From positions 17,779-81,778 of the forward strand of contig FNQX01000015.1 of the NCBI GenBank assembly GCA_900107575.1: 64,000 nt of DNA. The letters run 5' to 3'. Position 1 is the stretch's first letter; each line of letters begins with the position of its first letter. A program made the translations under genes and the position numbers. This document shows positions 16,447 through 24,903 of this stretch, piece after piece. The DNA is from Lachnospiraceae bacterium NK3A20 (GTDB lineage: Bacteria; Bacillota; Clostridia; Lachnospirales; Lachnospiraceae). The notes under the pieces were generated by a model. The model saw only the letters and a program-made list of their open reading frames with translations. It made no database searches and was not told the DNA's origin.

Positions 16447-18383
16447 TGTATGGAGTTTCGGACGCATATAAGACTGCCATGCACCAGGCGGTCCAGAGGT
16501 TCCGGCTGACCGGAACGGTAGGAACTACGGAGTTTACGGATGAGAATATCCTGTCAGGATCGTTTTCTATAACGAATCAGTGTTCTGGCAATAACGAGAT
16601 CCAGATCGGTCAGGTATATGTCGGAGAGCTGAATGTGACATTTCCGAATCTGCCGCTGACACGATATTCGCTGAAGGGGATGCAGATCACACCGTCATTC
16701 GGGCTGAGGCTTGCGGACGGTACCTATGAGGATGTGCCGCTGGGTGTGTTCAATATTTCCGAAGCGTCCTGGACGATGTCAGGGCTGGTGGTGAAGGCCT
16801 ACGACAACATGTCTCTCCTGGATAAGAACTGCAATACGAGTCAGAGCAACGGTACAGCTTATGAGATGGCGCTTTTGGCAACAGAGGCCTGCGGGTTGAC
16901 GCTCGGCACGACAGAGGCGGAGTTCAAAACTTTCGCAAATGGGACAGAGACGCTTTCCCTGTATGCGGAGAGTGATATCGAGACCTGGCGGGATTTTATC
17001 TCATGGCTGGCGCAGACGATCGGCTGCAACGCGATGGCAGGCAGGGACGGGAGCATTATCTTTCGGCCTTATGGTCAGACTGTCGTAGACACACTGGATG
17101 AAGAGCACCGGTTTGAGGGTGCTTCGTTCTCGGACTTTGAGACAAGATATACTGGGCTTTCCTGCGTGAATCTGGCGGATCAGACCACGAAATATTACCA
17201 CGTGGAGAATGATGACGCGCTGGTCTATAACCTGGGCACGAATCCCTTCATGCAGTATGGCGTGGATGAGACGAAGGACGCCCTTCGGGCGAATGTCCTG
17301 ACGGCGCTGCAGCAGATCGACTATGTGCCGTTCAAGGCGACATTGGTCGGGAACCCGGCGTATGACCTGATGGACGTGTTCAGCTTCTCCGGCGGGATCG
17401 CCGATGCCGATAAGCTGTTCTGCATGACGAAGTACAACTTCAAGTACAACGGGGGCTATGAGATGGAAGGCGTCGGGGAAAATCCGGCGCTGGCTTCGGC
17501 GAAATCGAAAACAGACAAGAATATCTCCGGACTTCTGGCGCAGGTGGAGCAGGGAAAGCTTGGGATTACAACGTTCACAAATGCTTCCGCCTACGATCTG
17601 GGTGAAACCGCTGTGAAGGTGATAAGCATCCGGTTTGTAACTTCCGAGGCGAATCACATGCTGTTCTTCGCGCAGATCGTTGTGGATGTAAAAGCGGATG
17701 CGGTGAGCAGATCGGCTGATGCGGCGGGGACGATTGTGGTGCCAATACCTGTGGTGTCTTCCGGCAGCTCAACCTCAGGAGACTCTGCGGGAGCGGATAC
17801 AAGCACGGAGACAGGAACTGTGGATTCCGGCTCTGACAGTTCCGGCGCTTCTTCTTCGGAAGGCTCTGATACCGGAACAGATCGTGGAAATACCACTGAA
17901 ACTACAACAGATGTATCTGTCGAAGTGAATCTTCCGGTCTCCTGGTCGGAAGACGGCCAGGCTGTCTGCTATGTGACATTTGAACTGAATGATACAAAGA
18001 TTGAGATCCACCATCCGGTCGAGACCTGGCATTCCGGGAAGCATACATTTCTTCTGTATTATCCGATTGAGGATGTGACGGCGAACTATACGAACATATT
18101 CAGCGTGTATCTGCGGATGTCCGGAGGAACTGGAAACATTGAAATCGGCGGCATCGTTGCTTCAATCAGCGGTCAGGCGATGGCGGCTCAGGAAGCGTGG
18201 GACGGAAGGCTGGAATTCGGGGAATCTGTCCGGTATTTCGACATCGGCAGGAATAGCCTGAAGGCCGTCGGCTACAGTGTGATGATGGAAAAGCGGATGA
18301 AGGAACTGGTACAGAGAAGCTATGCAGATACGATGACAGGCAGAACCGCTATCGGCGCCTTTTGTAAACCGGCAGATATTTAA
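16446..18383 (+). CDS. Tail tip / minor structural protein
   Basis: 645 residues from the ATG at 16446 (MYGVSDAYKTAMHQAVQRFR), preceded by GGAGGAATTCTG. The N-terminal 370 residues match tail-associated baseplate proteins (FTDENILSGSFSITNQCSGN, LTRYSLKGMQITPSFGLR). A Ser/Gly/Thr/Asp-rich linker (about 440-500) then joins a beta-sandwich domain (VNLPVSWSEDGQAVCYVTFE). The linker looks like a flexible hinge to a host-binding or peptidoglycan-contacting tip domain. Confidence 0.8.
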   Translation: MYGVSDAYKTAMHQAVQRFRLTGTVGTTEFTDENILSGSFSITNQCSGNNEIQIGQVYVGELNVTFPNLPLTRYSLKGMQITPSFGLRLADGTYEDVPLGVFNISEASWTMSGLVVKAYDNMSLLDKNCNTSQSNGTAYEMALLATEACGLTLGTTEAEFKTFANGTETLSLYAESDIETWRDFISWLAQTIGCNAMAGRDGSIIFRPYGQTVVDTLDEEHRFEGASFSDFETRYTGLSCVNLADQTTKYYHVENDDALVYNLGTNPFMQYGVDETKDALRANVLTALQQIDYVPFKATLVGNPAYDLMDVFSFSGGIADADKLFCMTKYNFKYNGGYEMEGVGENPALASAKSKTDKNISGLLAQVEQGKLGITTFTNASAYDLGETAVKVISIRFVTSEANHMLFFAQIVVDVKADAVSRSADAAGTIVVPIPVVSSGSSTSGDSAGADTSTETGTVDSGSDSSGASSSEGSDTGTDRGNTTETTTDVSVEVNLPVSWSEDGQAVCYVTFELNDTKIEIHHPVETWHSGKHTFLLYYPIEDVTANYTNIFSVYLRMSGGTGNIEIGGIVASISGQAMAAQEAWDGRLEFGESVRYFDIGRNSLKAVGYSVMMEKRMKELVQRSYADTMTGRTAIGAFCKPADI

Positions 18384-18437
18384 AGACTGGCACAAACTGA
18401 TTTGCAGACCGAATAATAGGAACGGAAGGAGAGAGTG

Positions 18438-19850
18438 ATGAAATTAAAGGGCGAGATGGTGCTCGAACTTACGGACAAAAATACCGGAGAGATCGAGACT
18501 GTCAGAGAAACAAATATGATCACGAACGCGGTGAACCACCTGCTCGGGATCAATCCGGCGGCGCTGTGGTACAAGACGAGCGGGGAATATGACGCCAGCC
18601 TGATGTGGAACGACAACATGCTCCCGATCTGCCCGAACATGATCGGAGGGATCCTGCTGTTTTCCAAAACCCTGACGGAAGATGCCGACAATATCTATCC
18701 GTCATCGGATAACCTCCCGGTGGCGTATGCCAGCAACAATGTAAATTCCACCGCGAATACAGCACGGGGCAGCATGAACCTGACGGAATCGAAAGCTCTC
18801 GACAATGGATATAAGTTCGTCTGGGAGTTCACTCCTTCACAGGGGAATGGAACAATCGCGGCGGTGGGGCTTACTTCAAAGCAGGGCGGCGCGAATGCAT
18901 GGGGAAGCATGGTCAATTCTGCGACTCCTTATCTCTACATCCGGAACATTGACATCGGGAATCTCAGCGAAAAAAAGCAGATGCAGCTCTTCCATGCCGT
19001 GGAGATCGATTTTGAAAACAACCTGCTCTACGCGATCAGTTACGCAGACAGCGCAGTGACAGTAGAAAAATTCAGAATGCCGATCTTCAACATCGGTCTG
19101 AATGAGAAATTGGACGACAGTACGCTGACGCTTTTGGATACGCACGTCCTGACCTGCAGTACCTTTACGTTCTGTGGAAGTTACACGCCGTATGGAACCT
19201 TCCTCGATGGAAGAGACGGGTACTGGTATGGATTTGCGAATGAAGAGAATGCCTCCGGAAGTGCGACGATGTACTGGATCAGGATCAGCAAGTCGGATTA
19301 TTCCTTCACAGAAGGCACCTGGACGCTGCCGAACGCGAGACTGCAGATCGTCGGGAGCGGAAAATATGAGAACTATCCTGAAATGGTGCATAAATCCGTC
19401 GTCCGGAATGGGTATCTGTATGCCCTCTCTTATGACAAAAAGGGCGTTTACAAAATCAATCTGGCGAATCCGGCGGATGTGACTTTGCTGAAGATTGGCT
19501 TTACGTCCGCAAATAAACCTCTGGGAAGTTCCGGGAGCAGCGAAGTGTACCTGACGATGGTGAACGATCTGATCATCGGCTGGGACTTCATGATCGATGT
19601 GAATGACAACGTGATCAGGACGGCGGGGACACAGCGGTTTGATCAGAATATCGGGTCACAGATCTTCCAGTACAGGGAGTACCTGACCTGCTTCTGTTCA
19701 AGCTACGGGACGGAGAGCCACAAGTGGTTTATCCTGACGCCTTATCTGGCGAGTATCAATAACCTGAGTTCGGCTGTCGTGAAGAACGCTGACAAGACGA
19801 TGAAGATCACGTACACCCTTACGGAGGATACCTCGGGCAGCGCCTCGTAA
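18438..19850 (+). CDS. Putative receptor-binding or tail fibre protein
   Basis: 470 residues from the ATG at 18438 after GGAAGGAGAGAG. The start (MKLKGEMVLELTDKNTGEIE) and the ETNMITNAVNHLLG segment are found at the N-terminus of phage tail appendage proteins. The rest is beta-rich with regular aromatic/glycine motifs (FLDGRDGYWYGFAN, LYAISYADSAVTVEKF), resembling a beta-propeller. As the last structural gene before lysis it is the best candidate for host recognition. Confidence 0.65.
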   Translation: MKLKGEMVLELTDKNTGEIETVRETNMITNAVNHLLGINPAALWYKTSGEYDASLMWNDNMLPICPNMIGGILLFSKTLTEDADNIYPSSDNLPVAYASNNVNSTANTARGSMNLTESKALDNGYKFVWEFTPSQGNGTIAAVGLTSKQGGANAWGSMVNSATPYLYIRNIDIGNLSEKKQMQLFHAVEIDFENNLLYAISYADSAVTVEKFRMPIFNIGLNEKLDDSTLTLLDTHVLTCSTFTFCGSYTPYGTFLDGRDGYWYGFANEENASGSATMYWIRISKSDYSFTEGTWTLPNARLQIVGSGKYENYPEMVHKSVVRNGYLYALSYDKKGVYKINLANPADVTLLKIGFTSANKPLGSSGSSEVYLTMVNDLIIGWDFMIDVNDNVIRTAGTQRFDQNIGSQIFQYREYLTCFCSSYGTESHKWFILTPYLASINNLSSAVVKNADKTMKITYTLTEDTSGSAS

Positions 19851-19895
19851 GGGCGTGATTGTCTGGGAATGTCCGGAGAATACCGGAAAGAGAAA

Positions 19896-20231
19896 TCAGA
19901 CGGGAACGGTGTCAGAATAGCGGCTGACTGATTCAGCGACCATTACGGTTCTTCTCCGGTCCGCGCCAGACCGCTTTTGCATGGATTTGAGTTCTTTCTG
20001 CTTCTGGCGGATGGAGAACTCAAGCTCCGCTTTTTCGGCTTCGGCTTGTTCCTCGAGAGTCAATGGCTGGATGCGGATTCCGTCTTCATCGTATTCCATC
20101 ATGATCGTGTCGCCGATGGAAAAGCCGAGGGCTTCGAGCCAGTTGCCGGCCATCTGGATCATGGGAGTATCGGTGTAACCGTGGGCTGTGGCCCTGCTTC
20201 TGTACTGGACTTTGATTTTCTTTTGTTTCAT
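19896..20231 (-). CDS. SymE-like domain protein (prophage cargo gene)
   Basis: 111 residues on the minus strand with AAAGGGG upstream. The core PMIQMAGNWLEALGFSIGD followed by MMEYDEDGIRI matches the SymE fold, which is AbrB-related; SymE of E. coli is an SOS-induced type I toxin. Here the C-terminal half is an unusual charged helix (EEQAEAEKAELEFSIRQKQK). The antisense RNA partner cannot be verified. Regulator and toxin are both possible. Located between receptor-binding and holin genes, opposite to them. Confidence 0.7.
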   Translation of the reverse strand: MKQKKIKVQYRSRATAHGYTDTPMIQMAGNWLEALGFSIGDTIMMEYDEDGIRIQPLTLEEQAEAEKAELEFSIRQKQKELKSMQKRSGADRRRTVMVAESVSRYSDTVPV

Positions 20232-20393
20232 AGACTGCCCCTTTCTTGAGCGCGTGTTGTTTTTAAGCTGTCCTATACATCACTCATATTCGGGAGAATA
20301 GCAACGATTATCGACTGCATAAATGTGACAAATATAGTGGTGGCTTTATGTGCATGATACACAGCAGAGCATGAAGGGAGGAAGATGTAACTG

Positions 20394-20738
20394 ATGATTG
20401 ATTTTATCGTGAAATACTGGGTGCAGGAGCTTTTTGCTCTGGTGATCGCACTTATCACATGGCTGGTGAGACAGGTGAAATGTAAGAAAAAGGAATACAA
20501 AGTGTTGAATGAAGCCATTATGGCTCTGCTGCATGACCGGTTGTATAAAGCATGCAGCTTTTTGATTCATAAGGGATTCTGCACAGTCGAGGATCGGCAG
20601 AATCTCGAATATCTCGATGTACCATACAAGGTTCTCGGTGGAAATGGAACTGTCGAGAGCCTTTATCACAAATGTATGGAGATGCCATTAACAGACGGGC
20701 ATTCGGATAATGCCAACAAGAACAACGAGGAGGAATGA
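20394..20738 (+). CDS. Holin-associated small membrane protein
   Basis: 114 residues with one N-terminal membrane segment (ELFALVIALITWLVRQ), a basic cluster (KCKKKE) and a soluble tail ALLHDRLYKACSFLIHKGFC...LGGNGTVESL. This HDRLY...GGNGT pattern is frequent in proteins encoded next to holins in clostridial phages. Likely a lysis accessory protein or antiholin; the exact role is unproven. Confidence 0.65.
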   Translation: MIDFIVKYWVQELFALVIALITWLVRQVKCKKKEYKVLNEAIMALLHDRLYKACSFLIHKGFCTVEDRQNLEYLDVPYKVLGGNGTVESLYHKCMEMPLTDGHSDNANKNNEEE

Positions 20739-20742
20739 GGTT

Positions 20743-21015
20743 ATGGATTTTGGAATCGCAAGCGTGGCGGCAATCACGGTTATTGCCTACCTGATCGGAC
20801 AGGGATGCAAGGCGTCGGAGAAGATCTCCGACAGCTGGATTCCGGTGATCTGCGGGTGCGTCGGCGCGGTGCTTGGCATCGTGGGGCTGAAGGCGATGCC
20901 TGATTTCCCGGCGACAGACGCGGTCACAGCGGTCGCGGTCGGAATCGTCAGCGGTTTCGCGGCGACAGGAATCAACCAGGTATACCGTCAGCTTATCGAC
21001 AAAAAGGAAGAATGA
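20743..21015 (+). CDS. Holin (Phage_holin_5_2-like)
   Basis: 90 residues from the ATG at 20743 (MDFGIASVAAITVIAYLIGQ), with GAGGAGG upstream. Two or three membrane segments (about 3-20, 33-50, 60-80) flank the conserved WIPVICGCVGAVLGIVGL and VAVGIVSGFAATG stretches. It forms lesions in the membrane that release the endolysin at the end of infection. The gene next to it encodes the endolysin. Confidence 0.85.
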   Translation: MDFGIASVAAITVIAYLIGQGCKASEKISDSWIPVICGCVGAVLGIVGLKAMPDFPATDAVTAVAVGIVSGFAATGINQVYRQLIDKKEE

Positions 21016-21072
21016 TTGGAGGTGATCCATCATCCCGGCGGCTCTGGCCGTTATCAGAGCAGGATCATTTTT

Positions 21073-21109
21073 AGGGGCTTTCCGGTGTCACAGCCGGGAG
21101 GCCTTTTTC
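21073..21109 (+). terminator. Imperfect hairpin with T-run between holin and endolysin
   Basis: CCGG and CCGG form the top of a stem with flanking GGC/GCC pairing, followed by TTTTT. It may reduce read-through into the endolysin gene or merely fold the intergenic RNA; the endolysin start is 16 bases after it. Confidence 0.45.
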
Positions 21110-21124
21110 TTATGGGAGGAAGCA

Positions 21125-22402
21125 ATGACGAAAGAGGAATTCATTCGGGCGATTGCCGGATATGTAAAGAAGTACGCTCCCGGATACGGCATTAAAGTCT
21201 ACTCGCCGGTCATCGCTCAGGCCATCCTCGAATCTGGATGGGGGGAATCAGAGCTGGCGAAAAAATATCACAACTACTTCGGCCTGAAGTGCGGAAGTAA
21301 GTGGGGCGGAAAGTCTGTCAATCTGAAAACGAAGGAAGAGTATAAGCCAGGAACCCTGACGGAGATCAGGGACAACTTCCGAGTCTTTGATTCGATGGAG
21401 GACGGAGTGAAGGGCTATTTCGAGTTTATACAGCTTATCCGTTATCAGAATCTCCGGGGGATCACGGACCCGGAAGAGTATCTGAGAACGATCAAAGCGG
21501 ACGGTTATGCAACTTCATCCGCTTATGTGGAGAACAATATGAAGATCATCAGGCAGTACGGCCTAACCCGGTATGATGAGGAGGGAATAATCATGGCAAG
21601 AACAGCGGAGACGCTTATCGCTCAGGCAAGGGCATGGATCGGATGTAAGGAATCCGACGGGAGCCATAAGAAGATCATTGACATTTATAACAGTCACAGA
21701 CCGCTCGCGAGAGGTTACGCCGTGAAATACACAGATGCCTGGTGCGCGACTTTCGTATCGGCCTGTGCAATCAAAACAGGCATGACGGACATCATCCCGA
21801 CCGAGTGCGGCTGCGGGGAGATGATCCGGCTGTTTCAGAAACTCGGTGAATGGAACGAGAGCGATTCCAGGACGCCGAATTCTGGAGATATCATTTTCTA
21901 CGACTGGCAGGACAACGGAGCCGGCGACAACACCGGCAATCCGGATCATGTGGGCATCGTGGAGAAGGCATCCGGCAATATGATCACAGTCATTGAGGGA
22001 AATAAGAATGATGCGGTTGGAAGACGTACACTCAGGGTGAATGGCAGATATATCCGGGGCTACGGTATTCCGAAGTATGAGAAGGAATCGCATACAATTG
22101 CGGCACCGTCCTCTGGCATTACAGTCGAGCAGGCGGCAAGAAATGTAATTGCTGGCAAGTATGGCAACGGTGATGCCAGGAAGAAAGCTATTGTCGCTCT
22201 TGGTCTGGATTATGCATCTGTCCAGAAACGTGTAAACGAAATCCTGAAAGGCAGCGTATCTTCAAAGAAATCTGTCGAGGAAGTAGCCCGCGAGGTGATC
22301 GCCGGACGCTGGGGCAATGGAGCTCAGCGCAGGAAGAAACTCACAGAAGCCGGATATGATGCTTCCGCTGTACAGAAAAAAGTAAATGACCTGCTTCGGT
22401 AA
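21125..22402 (+). CDS. Two-enzyme endolysin: glucosaminidase + CHAP + two CW_7 repeats
   Basis: 425 residues, peptidoglycan hydrolase for host lysis. Residues 1-150: glucosaminidase domain (AQAILESGWGESELA with Glu36, then YHNYFGLKCG). Residues about 157-318: CHAP amidase/endopeptidase domain, with the catalytic Cys in DAWCATFVSACA (about 208) and His in NPDHVGIVE. C-terminus: two CW_7 (Cpl-7) wall-binding repeats (GITVEQAARNVIAGKYGNG and VEEVAREVIAGRWGNG). A strong internal ribosome binding site, GAGGAGGG, precedes an in-frame ATG at 21593, exactly between the two enzymes, so a shorter CHAP-CW_7 protein is probably also made. Confidence 0.93.
   Translation: MTKEEFIRAIAGYVKKYAPGYGIKVYSPVIAQAILESGWGESELAKKYHNYFGLKCGSKWGGKSVNLKTKEEYKPGTLTEIRDNFRVFDSMEDGVKGYFEFIQLIRYQNLRGITDPEEYLRTIKADGYATSSAYVENNMKIIRQYGLTRYDEEGIIMARTAETLIAQARAWIGCKESDGSHKKIIDIYNSHRPLARGYAVKYTDAWCATFVSACAIKTGMTDIIPTECGCGEMIRLFQKLGEWNESDSRTPNSGDIIFYDWQDNGAGDNTGNPDHVGIVEKASGNMITVIEGNKNDAVGRRTLRVNGRYIRGYGIPKYEKESHTIAAPSSGITVEQAARNVIAGKYGNGDARKKAIVALGLDYASVQKRVNEILKGSVSSKKSVEEVAREVIAGRWGNGAQRRKKLTEAGYDASAVQKKVNDLLR
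21593..22402 (+). CDS. Probable internally started CHAP-CW_7 short form of the endolysin
   Basis: In-frame ATG (residue 157, MARTAETLIAQARAW) with GAGGAGGG seven bases upstream, stronger than the site of the full-length gene. The start falls at the domain boundary, leaving a complete CHAP plus two wall-binding repeats. Internal starts that add a short form to the full endolysin are known in clostridial and enterococcal phages; here the inference is from sequence only. Confidence 0.55.
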   Translation: MARTAETLIAQARAWIGCKESDGSHKKIIDIYNSHRPLARGYAVKYTDAWCATFVSACAIKTGMTDIIPTECGCGEMIRLFQKLGEWNESDSRTPNSGDIIFYDWQDNGAGDNTGNPDHVGIVEKASGNMITVIEGNKNDAVGRRTLRVNGRYIRGYGIPKYEKESHTIAAPSSGITVEQAARNVIAGKYGNGDARKKAIVALGLDYASVQKRVNEILKGSVSSKKSVEEVAREVIAGRWGNGAQRRKKLTEAGYDASAVQKKVNDLLR

Positions 22403-22424
22403 TCTGAAGCGCGAAGTTATGCCC

Positions 22425-22464
22425 GTGGGTGATTCTTAAAGAACACCTGCGAGTTTATTTTTTT
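22425..22464 (+). terminator. Terminator after the endolysin (end of late operon)
   Basis: The stem GGGTGATTCTT / AAGAACACCTGC (one bulged A, G-U pairs at the base) is followed by a T-rich tract including eight T in a row, 25 to 60 bases after the endolysin stop. Confidence 0.75.
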
Positions 22465-22588
22465 TCGAAAGTTTTCTCCCTTAAGCGGAAATATTCGGAT
22501 TTGAATTACTTATCCGTTGAAGAGAGAACGGTTTAACGATATGACAACACGTCTCTCTTTTAATTTTTAAGGAAGGGAGACGGCAGTT

Positions 22589-23002
22589 ATGACGGAAAGC
22601 CAGAAAACGGAAATCAGAAAGCATCGTACATGCGGCATGAGCTATAAAGCGATTGCTCAGATGACGGGAATTTCTGTAGGTACTGTGAAAGCTTTTTGTT
22701 CTCGGGAGCGTATTGCTCCGGCAAAAATTCAGTACGATGTGCATCACTGTCTCTGCTGCGGAATTCCGGTAGAGCAAAACGAAGGAAGGAAAGAAAAGAA
22801 GTTCTGCTCCGATTCGTGCCGGATGAAGTGGTGGAACAGTCATTTGGATCAGGTGAATCGGAAAACGTTTTATGAATTTAAGTGCGCCTGGTGCGGAAGG
22901 AAGTTTACGGCATACGGAAACGCACACAGAAAATACTGCAGCAGAGAGTGCTTCGGTAATGCAAGATGCGGAGGTGATAATTTTGGAAATGCTGAAAAAT
23001 GA
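22589..23002 (+). CDS. Sigma-like HTH plus zinc-ribbon DNA-binding protein
   Basis: 137 residues. N-terminal helix-turn-helix (EIRKHRTCGMSYKAIAQMTG then ISVGTVKAFCSRE, like sigma region 4 or a resolvase HTH). Two cysteine clusters follow: CLCCG...CSDSC and CAWCG...CSREC, which look like two zinc-binding ribbons. Located just upstream of excisionase-like genes; a regulator of excision or late genes is likely. The start follows AAGGAAGGGAG. Confidence 0.7.
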   Translation: MTESQKTEIRKHRTCGMSYKAIAQMTGISVGTVKAFCSRERIAPAKIQYDVHHCLCCGIPVEQNEGRKEKKFCSDSCRMKWWNSHLDQVNRKTFYEFKCAWCGRKFTAYGNAHRKYCSRECFGNARCGGDNFGNAEK

Positions 23003-23201
23003 AGGCGCAGTGGTTGTTCCCGTAAGTGAGAAATATATGCTGACCGTAAAGGAAGCGGCTGCGTACTTCAACATCGGCGTCAAAAAGACTCGCCGTATTG
23101 CGGAGGATAATCTCGGTACGCTCTCTGTTTACAGCGGGAACCGCTACCTGATCATCCGCTGGAAATTCGAAGAGTTTATCTGCGAAAGCTCTGAGATTTA
23201 A
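22983..23201 (+). CDS. Excisionase-like MerR/Xis-type protein
   Basis: 72 residues from a TTG start eight bases after GGAGG (an ATG two codons later is less well spaced). The sequence SEKYMLTVKEAAAYFNIG...TRRIAED and LSVYSGNRYLIIRWKFEEF is the winged helix of Tn916-type excisionases. It would direct the integrase towards excision. Confidence 0.8.
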   Translation: MEMLKNEGAVVVPVSEKYMLTVKEAAAYFNIGVKKTRRIAEDNLGTLSVYSGNRYLIIRWKFEEFICESSEI

Positions 23202-23212
23202 ATTCCGTTTAT

Positions 23213-23276
23213 CTGCCGAAAGTAGTTGCTATTTCCCGCTTTCAGAGTGATAGATAGGACACCGGAAACCCGGCAG
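23213..23276 (+). other. Structured leader C in prophage
   Basis: CTGCCG (23213-23218) pairs with CGGCAG (23271-23276). The interior contains TTTCAGAGTGAT (from about 23240), shared with leader B, and a purine-rich end (GGAAACC). It precedes the second excisionase-like gene by 27 bases. Confidence 0.4.
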
Positions 23277-23303
23277 AAAAGGGCGAAAGGACGGTGAAAG
23301 TTT

Positions 23304-23522
23304 ATGAGGAAAACGGATCTCGGAACGAAGGATCTTCTGAATCCGCAGGAGACAATCGAACACTTCCGCTTAAGCGGCAGGAAGTTTTATGCGATGCTGA
23401 AGGCAAATAAAAAGAATGATTTTGTTGTTCTGTACGGCACAAGGAAGCTGATCATCAGGGTGGCATTTCAGAAATATCTGCTTTCTCATCCAGAACTCAG
23501 GAGGAAAGATACATGGGAATAA
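23304..23522 (+). CDS. Second excisionase-like small protein
   Basis: 72 residues (MRKTDLGTKDLLNPQETIEH, SGRKFYAMLKANKKNDFVVL, RKLIIRVAFQKYL). It has the same general winged-helix outline as the preceding gene (helix-turn-helix, then a YGTRKLIIR strand), and lies directly before and overlapping the integrase gene, the usual position of xis. Which of the two is the true excisionase cannot be told. Confidence 0.65.
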   Translation: MRKTDLGTKDLLNPQETIEHFRLSGRKFYAMLKANKKNDFVVLYGTRKLIIRVAFQKYLLSHPELRRKDTWE

Positions 23523-24796
23523 GAGGGAACATCAGACGGGACTCAAAGCACAGGGTGCTGCGGGCTGGAGAGTCCATCAGGGCTGACGGAAAATATCAGT
23601 TCAAATATCACGTGGACGGCAAGCCGAAGTTCGTGTACAGCTGGAGGCTCGAACCGACGGATAAGCTCCCGGCCGGTAAGAAGCCCTGCCTTTCACTGAG
23701 AGAGCTTGAAAAGCAGGTCGGCTTTGACCTGGAAGCACAGCTTGATCCGGCACAGAAGAATATGACCGTCATTGAACTGGTTGAGAGATACCTTGCCACA
23801 AAAACAGGCGTGAAACCGAATACGCTGACGAATTACAACTTTGTCAGGAATATTCTGAAGAAGGAGTCTTTCGGAGCAAGAAAGATCGCTCATATCAGAG
23901 TATCTGACGCAAAGCTCTTCCTGATCAAGATGCAGGAAGACGGGAAGGGAGCAAGCACGATAAAGACTGTAAGAGGAGTCTTAAGACCGGCATTCCAGAT
24001 GGCGGTTGATGACGACATTCTCTTAAAGAACCCTTTCGGGTTTCAGCTTGCCGGAGTCATTGTGAACGACAGCACCACAAGGGAAGCAATCAGCAAAGAG
24101 CAGATGAACAGTTTCCTCAAGTTCGTGCACGATGATAACTGCTACTGCAAATATTACGAGGTAGTGTACATTCTTTTCCATACGGGAATGAGGATATCGG
24201 AACTCTGCGGGCTTACGCTTTCGGACATCGACCTGGAGAACAGGATCATCAACATCGACCACCAGCTGCAGCGGACGAGCGACAGCAGGTATGTGATAGA
24301 GTCCACCAAGACGAACGCCGGGACGAGGAAGCTTCCCATTACAGAGGATGTGGCTGAGTGCTTTCGGGCGATCATAGAGGACAGGAAAAAGCCTGCGATA
24401 GAGAAATTCATTGACGGTTACGGCGGATTCCTTTTTTACGACAAGAACGGGATGCCCCTGGTGGCCATGCACTGGGAACACCGTTTCAACCACATGGTGA
24501 AGAGGTACAACGACATCTATAAGATTCAGATGCCGAACATCACGCCGCATGTCTGCCGCCATACCTATTGCAGCAATCAGGCAAAGGCAGGGATGAATCC
24601 GAAGACACTGCAGTACCTGATGGGCCATTCGGATATCGGCGTAACGCTCAATACCTACACGCATCTGGGGCTTGAGGATGCCGAGGACGAGATGAAGCGA
24701 ATTGAGAAAATAGAAGCCGCGAAGAGGGAGATGGACAGAGCCTCCGGCAAAACAGACAGAGCTCCGACGCAGAGGATGTTCAAGGCGATCGGATGA
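23513..24796 (+). CDS. int: Tyrosine recombinase, Tn916-type integrase
   Basis: 427 residues. N-terminal arm-binding domain (first 75 residues, RGNIRRDSKHRVLRAGESIR with a KYQFKY strand), SAM-like core-binding domain (MTVIELVERYLATKTGVKP), then the catalytic domain: Arg in HTGMRISEL, HVCRHTYC (His-x-x-Arg), His in LMGHSD and the nucleophile Tyr in NTYTHLG near residue 385. All catalytic residues are present. It integrates and, with Xis, excises the prophage. Its location at the right end shows the right attachment site lies just downstream. Confidence 0.94.
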   Translation: MGIRGNIRRDSKHRVLRAGESIRADGKYQFKYHVDGKPKFVYSWRLEPTDKLPAGKKPCLSLRELEKQVGFDLEAQLDPAQKNMTVIELVERYLATKTGVKPNTLTNYNFVRNILKKESFGARKIAHIRVSDAKLFLIKMQEDGKGASTIKTVRGVLRPAFQMAVDDDILLKNPFGFQLAGVIVNDSTTREAISKEQMNSFLKFVHDDNCYCKYYEVVYILFHTGMRISELCGLTLSDIDLENRIINIDHQLQRTSDSRYVIESTKTNAGTRKLPITEDVAECFRAIIEDRKKPAIEKFIDGYGGFLFYDKNGMPLVAMHWEHRFNHMVKRYNDIYKIQMPNITPHVCRHTYCSNQAKAGMNPKTLQYLMGHSDIGVTLNTYTHLGLEDAEDEMKRIEKIEAAKREMDRASGKTDRAPTQRMFKAIG

Positions 24797-24863
24797 AAAC
24801 GGCCGTGGTCGATTCAGGGCAGATATGTTATAGTGGAGGTCGAAAGAGATGACTTCGATTCGT

Positions 24864-24903
24864 ACAGGAAGTGGAGCGATGGACTCTGCTTCCTGTTTTT
24901 TTG
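24864..24903 (+). terminator. Terminator after the integrase
   Basis: ACAGGAAG (24864-24871) and CTTCCTGT (24889-24896) form a perfect 8-bp stem followed by TTTTTT. Confidence 0.75.
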
